A stretch of 60,119 nucleotides of DNA from Streptomyces sp. MBT53 (GTDB taxonomy: Bacteria > Actinomycetota > Actinomycetes > Streptomycetales > Streptomycetaceae): positions 1-60,119 of the forward strand of contig NZ_JAEQAZ010000085.1 of the NCBI RefSeq assembly GCF_016654115.1, read 5' to 3'. This document shows, in pieces, positions 55,648 to 60,119 of the stretch. Each line of letters opens with the position of its first letter. Positions within the stretch are counted from its first letter, which is position 1. The position numbers were made by a program, and so were the translations under genes. Below the pieces are notes generated by a model. The model did no database searches, was not told the origin of the DNA, and saw only the letters and a program-made list of their open reading frames with translations.

Positions 55648-57192
55648 GTGAGCACCGAGAACGAGGGCACTGAGGTACCCCCGGCCCCGTCTGCACCTCC
55701 TGTGCCGGTGGAATCTCCCGCAGCTTCCCCGCAGGCGGCTGCGCCCGAGGGGGGCGCGCCCACCACGCCGCTCCCCCCGGTGCCTCCGAGCACCCCGCAG
55801 GACGGCGCGTACGCCGGGCAGGCGCCCGCGTTCGGCGCCGCGCCCCAGGCATCCGGCTCCGAGGGCACGGGATCCGCGCCCGACGCCGCCTGGCCGCCCC
55901 CGCCCGCCACACCGTCGTACGCCGACGGAGGCACGGCCGCGGGCGCGTACGGCGGCGAGGGCGTGGGCGGCTACGGCGGCGACGGCTACGGAGCCGACGG
56001 CGCGGCCGGTGCCGGTGGCTACGGCGGTGACGGCACGGGCGGCTGGGGCACCCCGTACCAGCAGCCGGCGCCCAAGAAGTCCGGCGGAAGAGGCGGGCTG
56101 ATCGCCGCCGTCCTGATCGCCGCGCTCGTCGCCGGCGGCCTGGGCGGTGGCCTCGGCTACACCCTGGCCAAGGACAACGACAACGGCAACTCCACCACCG
56201 TCTCCTCCGACACCGGCAGCAGCGCCTCCGTCAAGCGCGACCCGGGCACCATCGCCGCGGTGGCCGCCAAGTCCCTGCCCAGCACGGTCACCATCGAGGC
56301 CGAGAGCACCAGCGGCGAGGGCGGCACCGGCACGGGCTTCGTCTTCGACACCCAGGGCCACATCGTCACCAACAACCACGTCGTCGCCGACGCGGTCGAC
56401 GGCGGCAAGCTCACCGCGACCTTCCCGAACGGCAAGAAGTACGACGCCGAGATCGTCGGTCACGCCCAGGGCTACGACGTGGCGGTCATCAAGCTCAAGA
56501 ACGCCCCCACCGACCTCAAGCCGCTCGCCCTCGGCGACTCGGACAAGGTGGCCGTGGGCGACGAGACGATCGCCATCGGCGCCCCCTTCGGCCTGTCCAA
56601 CACGGTCACCACGGGCATCATCAGCGCCAAGAACCGCCCGGTGGCCTCCAGCGACGGCAGCGCCACCAGCAAGGCGTCCTACATGAGCGCCCTGCAGACC
56701 GACGCCTCCATCAACCCCGGCAACTCGGGCGGCCCGCTGCTCGACGCCCAGGGCTCGGTCATCGGCATCAACTCCGCGATCCAGTCGACCAGCAGCGGCG
56801 GCCTCAGCGGCAGCAGCCAGTCCGGCTCGATCGGCCTGGGCTTCGCCATCCCGATCAACCAGGCGAAGTACGTCGCCCAGCAGCTGATCAAGACCGGCAA
56901 GCCGGTGTACGCCAAGATCGGCGCCTCCGTCTCCCTGGAGGACAGCACCGGGGGCGCGACGATCACCACCGGCTCCTCGGCGATCGAGGCCGGCGGCCCC
57001 GCGGCCAAGGCGGGCCTCAAGGCCGGCGACGTCATCACCAAGTTCGACGGTTCGGTGATCGACAGCGGCCCGACCCTCATCGGCGAGATCTGGACCCACA
57101 AGCCCGACGACAAGGTCTCGATCACCTACAAGCGCGACGGCACGGAGCACACCACCGAACTGACCCTGGCTTCGCGGGTCGGCGACAACTGA
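55648..57192 (+). CDS. HtrA/DegP-type membrane-anchored serine protease with PDZ domain
   Basis: The 514-aa protein starts with about 145 cytosolic residues that are Pro/Gly/Ala/Tyr-rich. One transmembrane helix follows (about 150-176, GGLIAAVLIAALVAGGLGGG), then a trypsin-like domain with triad His about 245 (TNNHVVADAV), Asp about 278 (GYDVAVIKLK) and Ser about 360 (NPGNSGGPLL), and a PDZ domain (about 420-505). It is a surface quality-control or signalling protease. GTG at 55648 follows GAGGAGA by 8 nt. A strong terminator follows the stop. In actinobacteria this family is often under envelope-stress control; an ECF-like sigma gene lies just downstream. Confidence 0.93.
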   Translation: MSTENEGTEVPPAPSAPPVPVESPAASPQAAAPEGGAPTTPLPPVPPSTPQDGAYAGQAPAFGAAPQASGSEGTGSAPDAAWPPPPATPSYADGGTAAGAYGGEGVGGYGGDGYGADGAAGAGGYGGDGTGGWGTPYQQPAPKKSGGRGGLIAAVLIAALVAGGLGGGLGYTLAKDNDNGNSTTVSSDTGSSASVKRDPGTIAAVAAKSLPSTVTIEAESTSGEGGTGTGFVFDTQGHIVTNNHVVADAVDGGKLTATFPNGKKYDAEIVGHAQGYDVAVIKLKNAPTDLKPLALGDSDKVAVGDETIAIGAPFGLSNTVTTGIISAKNRPVASSDGSATSKASYMSALQTDASINPGNSGGPLLDAQGSVIGINSAIQSTSSGGLSGSSQSGSIGLGFAIPINQAKYVAQQLIKTGKPVYAKIGASVSLEDSTGGATITTGSSAIEAGGPAAKAGLKAGDVITKFDGSVIDSGPTLIGEIWTHKPDDKVSITYKRDGTEHTTELTLASRVGDN

Positions 57193-57215
57193 CGTAGCGC
57201 ACCGAGCGACCGACC

Positions 57216-57251
57216 GGCGGGCCGGGCAAGGGTTTCCTTGCCCGGCCCGCC
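57216..57251 (+). terminator. Intrinsic terminator after the HtrA gene
   Basis: Arm 57216-57231 pairs perfectly with 57236-57251, 16 bp of mostly G/C with a 4-nt GTTT loop, followed by CGTTTTCC. It isolates the protease gene from the sigma factor gene. Confidence 0.9.
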
Positions 57252-57398
57252 CGTTTTCCGCCCTCTCCCCCATGGGCGCGTACACACCAGGGGAACTGGA
57301 TTCCTCCCGGCGGCGAAGTACGGGTGAAAGCCCAATCTTCAGCAGCGTGTTCGCCTGGACGATTCGCACGGCGGATCGCATGGACGAGAGGAGCCCCG

Positions 57399-58046
57399 AT
57401 GACCGTCGAACCAGGCGTCAGGGTGGGGCAGGACACTGGCACCTCCACGAGTGACGCCTCGGAGATCGAACGGTCCTGGAACGAGCCCGAGGCATTCGCC
57501 GTGCTCTTCGACCGCCACGCCGACTCGGTGCACCGTTACGCGGCGCGCCGGCTCGGTCCCGAGGTGGCCGAGGACCTGATGGCGGAGACGTTCACCATCG
57601 CGTTCCAGCAGCGCTTCCGCTACAACACGGAACTGGCCGACGCCCGCCCGTGGTTGTTCGGCATCGCGACCAACCTCGTGGGCCGCCACCGGCGCGCCGA
57701 GGCCCGCCGGCTGAAGGCGATCGGCCGCCTGCCGTCCGCCGCCCCCGCCGACGGCTCCGAGGACACGGTCGCCGACCGGGTGGCCGCACGGGTCAGCGCA
57801 GAGGCCGTACGCGGCGAACTGGCCCTGGGCATGGCCCGGTTGCCGGCCCGACACCGGGACGTGCTGCTGCTGGTCGCCTGGGCCGACCTCGGCTACGAGG
57901 AGGTCGCCCGCGCCCTGGAGATACCGGTGGGAACGGTCCGGTCTCGGCTGCACAGGGCCCGCAGAAAACTCCGTGACGCATTGGGCGGATCCGACCCGAC
58001 AACCTTCCGAGAGGGAACCGACGTTGAGGAATCCGACGATGAATGA
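57399..58046 (+). CDS. ECF-type RNA polymerase sigma factor
   Basis: The 215-aa protein has sigma region 2 (FAVLFDRHADSVHRYAARRL, MAETFTIAFQQRFRY, ARPWLFGIATNLVGRHRR) and region 4 (ELALGMARLPARHRDVLLLV then AWADLGYEEVARALEIPVGT and VRSRLHRARRKLRDAL). ATG at 57399 has GAGAGGAG 5 nt upstream. Its stop overlaps the start of the CU044_5270 gene, which is probably its regulator. Target promoters cannot be predicted from this window alone. Confidence 0.92.
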   Translation: MTVEPGVRVGQDTGTSTSDASEIERSWNEPEAFAVLFDRHADSVHRYAARRLGPEVAEDLMAETFTIAFQQRFRYNTELADARPWLFGIATNLVGRHRRAEARRLKAIGRLPSAAPADGSEDTVADRVAARVSAEAVRGELALGMARLPARHRDVLLLVAWADLGYEEVARALEIPVGTVRSRLHRARRKLRDALGGSDPTTFREGTDVEESDDE

Positions 58047-58968
58047 GATGCGGCTCCTGAGGGAGTGGGACGCGGACGCACCCCCGCTCACGGACCACGC
58101 ACGCGCGCGTGCCCGTCTGCGCCTGTACGAGACGATGAGCGCCCCGGTCGCCACCGGGGCCGTCGGACGCCGCCCGCTCCTGCGGATCGCGGTGGCCGGC
58201 GTCGCGACGGCGGCGGTCGCCACGACCGTCCTGGTCGCCAACGACTCCTCGCCCCGCACCCAGCCGGTGAGCGCGACCACCGTGCTGCGGGGTGCGGCCA
58301 CCGAGGAACGCAGACTGGAGAAGCCGATCGCCCCGCGCGACGACCAGTTCATCTACACCAAGGAGATCATCAAGGAACGCCCGGCCGGGGGCGGTTCGAC
58401 CAGGACGTACGTCGACGAGAGCTGGGACTCGGTCGACGGCTCCAAGAAGTCCTACGTCAGCGAACTGGGCCACAAGCAGTGGGTCCCGGTGTACCAGCCG
58501 GGCCAGGGCAACTGGCCACCGCGCAAGTGGAACCTGCTGAAGCAACTCCCCACGGATCCGCACAAGTTGCTGATCGCCCTCCGGGACGGCTCCCTCAAGC
58601 CGGACTACAACAGGCCGATGAAGGCGGCGGATTGGCCGATGACCCAGTTCCTCGTGTCGGGTCTGCTCCGCACCCCCGTCCTCCCGAAGGGACTCCGCTC
58701 CGCGGCCTACGAGGCCCTCGCCGCCGTCCCCGGCATCAGGGTCCTGCCCCACCAGAAGGACGCCGACGGCCGCGCGGGCATCGGTATCCAGTACGTCGGT
58801 CCCTCCGGAACCCCCTGGGCGGGTGGCGGACCGGTCCTGGTCTTCGACCCGGACACGTACCGGTACCTGGGCATGCACGACCGGCGGACGGCGGGCGGGA
58901 CGACGTACGAACAGTGGTCGTACGTCGCCGCGAGCGCCGTGGTGGACCGGGTGATGCAGCGGCCGTAG
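58039..58968 (+). CDS. CU044_5270 family membrane protein, sigma-factor partner
   Basis: The 309-aa protein starts with a cytosolic region (MRLLREWDADAPPLTDHARA) that resembles anti-sigma N-termini. One transmembrane helix (about 50-70, LRIAVAGVATAAVATTVLVA) and an extracytoplasmic domain of about 230 residues follow. Genes of this family nearly always follow an ECF-like sigma gene in actinomycetes; whether they are anti-sigma factors is not established. ATG at 58039 overlaps the sigma stop by 8 nt, with TTGAGGA upstream, so translation is coupled. Confidence 0.85.
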   Translation: MNEMRLLREWDADAPPLTDHARARARLRLYETMSAPVATGAVGRRPLLRIAVAGVATAAVATTVLVANDSSPRTQPVSATTVLRGAATEERRLEKPIAPRDDQFIYTKEIIKERPAGGGSTRTYVDESWDSVDGSKKSYVSELGHKQWVPVYQPGQGNWPPRKWNLLKQLPTDPHKLLIALRDGSLKPDYNRPMKAADWPMTQFLVSGLLRTPVLPKGLRSAAYEALAAVPGIRVLPHQKDADGRAGIGIQYVGPSGTPWAGGGPVLVFDPDTYRYLGMHDRRTAGGTTYEQWSYVAASAVVDRVMQRP

Positions 58969-59031
58969 CGAGGTGACGTACAGGTCGGAGGGGGTGTCGC
59001 CCGACGGGCGGCGCCCCTGCCACCATGAGCC

Positions 59032-59907
59032 ATGCGACCGGACGACTGGCACCTCACCCACGACGTCGACGACTTCCTCGCCCGGGCGGGAGAGTTCCTG
59101 CGCTCACGCCCCGCACAGCACACTTTGACGCTCACCAGGATCGAGAAGATACGGGAGCGCGGAGCGGACGGGGGCGGCGCGGAGACCCCGCTGTTCGGCC
59201 GACTGGAATACGGGGGCGAGGTCCAAGCGGCCTTCCACCGCATCGCCGCCCGCCGCCACCTGAACCCCACCGCACTCACCCCCGAGCAGGCCGACACCCT
59301 CGCCACGCACCTGGCCGGGCTCGGCCAACCGCTCTCCGGCGTCCTCTCGGACCACGCCACGGCCGACGCGTTCGCCAAGGCCTGGGAACGCCACACGGGC
59401 GGGACATCAGTCCGCACCTGGGGCGCCCGCCTCCACCGTCTCGGCACACTCACCCCACCGAAGCCGACCCCGGAAGGCCGGGCCCGAGCCGCGGGCGCAC
59501 ACGACCAGGACCGGGACCAAGTCGTGCGCTGGTGCCGAGAGTTCTGCGTCGACGTCGGAGAGACCGTCTCCATGGACCTCATCGACGCGGGCGCCTGGTC
59601 CACCTCGCGCTTCGGCGACCGACACTTCACGTTCTGAGAGACCCCGGACGGCACCCCCACCTCCATGGCGGCCGTCACGTCGATGACCGCCGGCATGATC
59701 CGCGTGGACCCGGTCTACACCCCCGCCCACCTCCGCGCCCACGGCTACGCGGGCGCCGTGACAACGGCGGTGAGCCAAGCCGCACTGACCGCCGGCGCGA
59801 CGGACGTCGTCCTGTTCGCAGACCCGGCGAACGCTACGAGCTGCGCGCTGTATCGGCGCATTGGGTTCGTGGCGGTGGGGGATTTCGTGGGGTACGACTT
59901 CTTGGGG
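59032..59907 (+). pseudogene. GNAT acetyltransferase gene interrupted by an in-frame TGA
   Basis: The frame from ATG 59032 (MRPDDWHLTHDVDDFLARA) runs to TGA at 59635-59637 (FGDRHFTF-stop). It then continues in the same frame as ETPDGTPTSMAAVTSMTAGM and the acetyl-CoA-binding C-terminal part (HGYAGAVTTAVSQAALTAGA, LYRRIGFVAVGDFVGYDF). A single TGG to TGA change (Trp expected before ETPDG) would explain it. The 3' end also lacks a nearby stop: the frame runs to 60036, inside the tRNA gene. The N-terminal 201 aa alone lack the cofactor site. Restart at ATG 59665 is possible but lacks a ribosome binding site. A sequencing error must be excluded. Confidence 0.75.
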
Positions 59908-60013
59908 GCGGCGCCGGGTAGCTCCACGGGATGCCTCCGGCGGGACCACGCCCCCCACGCATCCTGGATGCCGGTACGCTGTACCCGCTCCGTCCCTGGT
60001 GGGCGGCTGCGCA

Positions 60014-60100
60014 GGTGGGTTGCCCGAGCGGCCTAAGGGAACGGTCTTGAAAACCGTCGTGGCAGCGATGTCACCGTGGGTTCAAATCCCACACCCACCG
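60014..60100 (+). tRNA. tRNA-Ser (anticodon TGA)
   Basis: The 87-nt gene has acceptor stem GGTGGGT pairing with ACCCACC (60093-60099), discriminator G at 60100 and no encoded CCA. The anticodon stem ACGGT/ACCGT has loop CTTGAAA, with anticodon TGA at 60048-60050. A long variable arm typical of class II tRNAs follows (about 60058-60075), then T-arm GTGGGTTCAAATCCCAC. It reads UCA and, with wobble, other UCN codons. The 3' end of tRNA genes is a common phage/ICE attachment site; the window stops 19 bp beyond, so integration cannot be judged. Confidence 0.95.
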
Positions 60101-60119
60101 CGGTGTTGGTAAGGGGCGC

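Noticed and set aside
59665..60036. Separate small gene starting at ATG 59665
   Set aside because: It is in the same frame as the upstream gene, lacks a ribosome binding site, carries only the C-terminal half of a GNAT fold and overlaps the tRNA; a broken single gene is the better reading.

Overview
The window is about 60 kb of high-GC actinobacterial chromosome and is almost certainly from a Streptomyces. The support is very strong G/C third-position bias, frequent GTG/TTG starts, GTGA and ATGA start/stop overlaps, many promoters sitting 6-7 nt in front of a start codon (leaderless type), Tat signals and an actinomycete gene set (a fused CydCD, F420-type enzymes, DUF3515, DUF5926, CU044_5270). 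Gene order hisC-cydA-cydB-cydCD through serS-pheA to a DyP/copper cluster matches what I recall of the S. coelicolor SCO3944-SCO3977 neighbourhood, right of oriC. Three exact 14-bp parS sites and two clusters of DnaA boxes are what one expects in an origin-proximal domain.

Layout. 1-356: 5' part of a LacI-family regulator, with a fold-back sequence at the very window edge. 0.8-8.3 kb: HisC-like aminotransferase and the cytochrome bd operon (Rex-type operator, cydA, cydB, fused cydCD). 8.3-11.6 kb: orphan GAF/GAF histidine kinase, secreted M23 peptidase and a HAD phosphatase. 11.6-20.4 kb: an accessory-looking block. It holds a nearly 1-kb stretch with no credible gene, a mini LuxR regulator, a DUF2975/XRE pair behind a promoter embedded in a 21-bp-arm palindrome, a DUF3515 lipoprotein, a secreted 168-aa protein behind a structured leader, then lipoprotein / ABC ATPase / FtsX-like permease / lipoprotein, and a frameshifted gene remnant. 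This secreted-protein plus mechanotransmission-ABC cassette is my best candidate for an undescribed system.

20.4-30.6 kb: F420-type oxidoreductase, KptA, a four-gene translationally coupled minus-strand operon (M24 peptidase, alpha/beta hydrolase-SDR fusion, ferritin-like metal hydrolase, MerR), then a double ABC-2 transporter. 30.9-40.8 kb, minus strand: HAD phosphatase, SerRS, a DnaA-box cluster, prephenate dehydratase, and a copper-trafficking operon (YcnI, Sco, PCuAC, CopCD) ending in a Tat-exported DyP peroxidase.

41-50 kb: RsbW-like ATPase, GNAT, Tat-exported intradiol dioxygenase, orphan CitG-like enzyme, MFS exporter with a MocR regulator preceded by four 11-bp iterons, aminopeptidase P and a GAF-SpoIIE phosphatase. 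50-60 kb: primase/polymerase-like protein, secreted protein, DUF5926, a minisatellite of about 22 degenerate 27-bp units abutting an RsbW-like gene, GDPD, HtrA-type protease, an ECF-like sigma factor with its CU044_5270 partner, a GNAT gene broken by an in-frame TGA, and tRNA-Ser(UGA).

Themes running through the window are redox/respiration (cydABCD, Rex site, Sco/copper, DyP), extracytoplasmic proteins with their transporters, and partner-switching or sigma control (two RsbW-like ATPases, one SpoIIE phosphatase, one ECF-like sigma). All functional calls come from reading the sequence; no database search was run.
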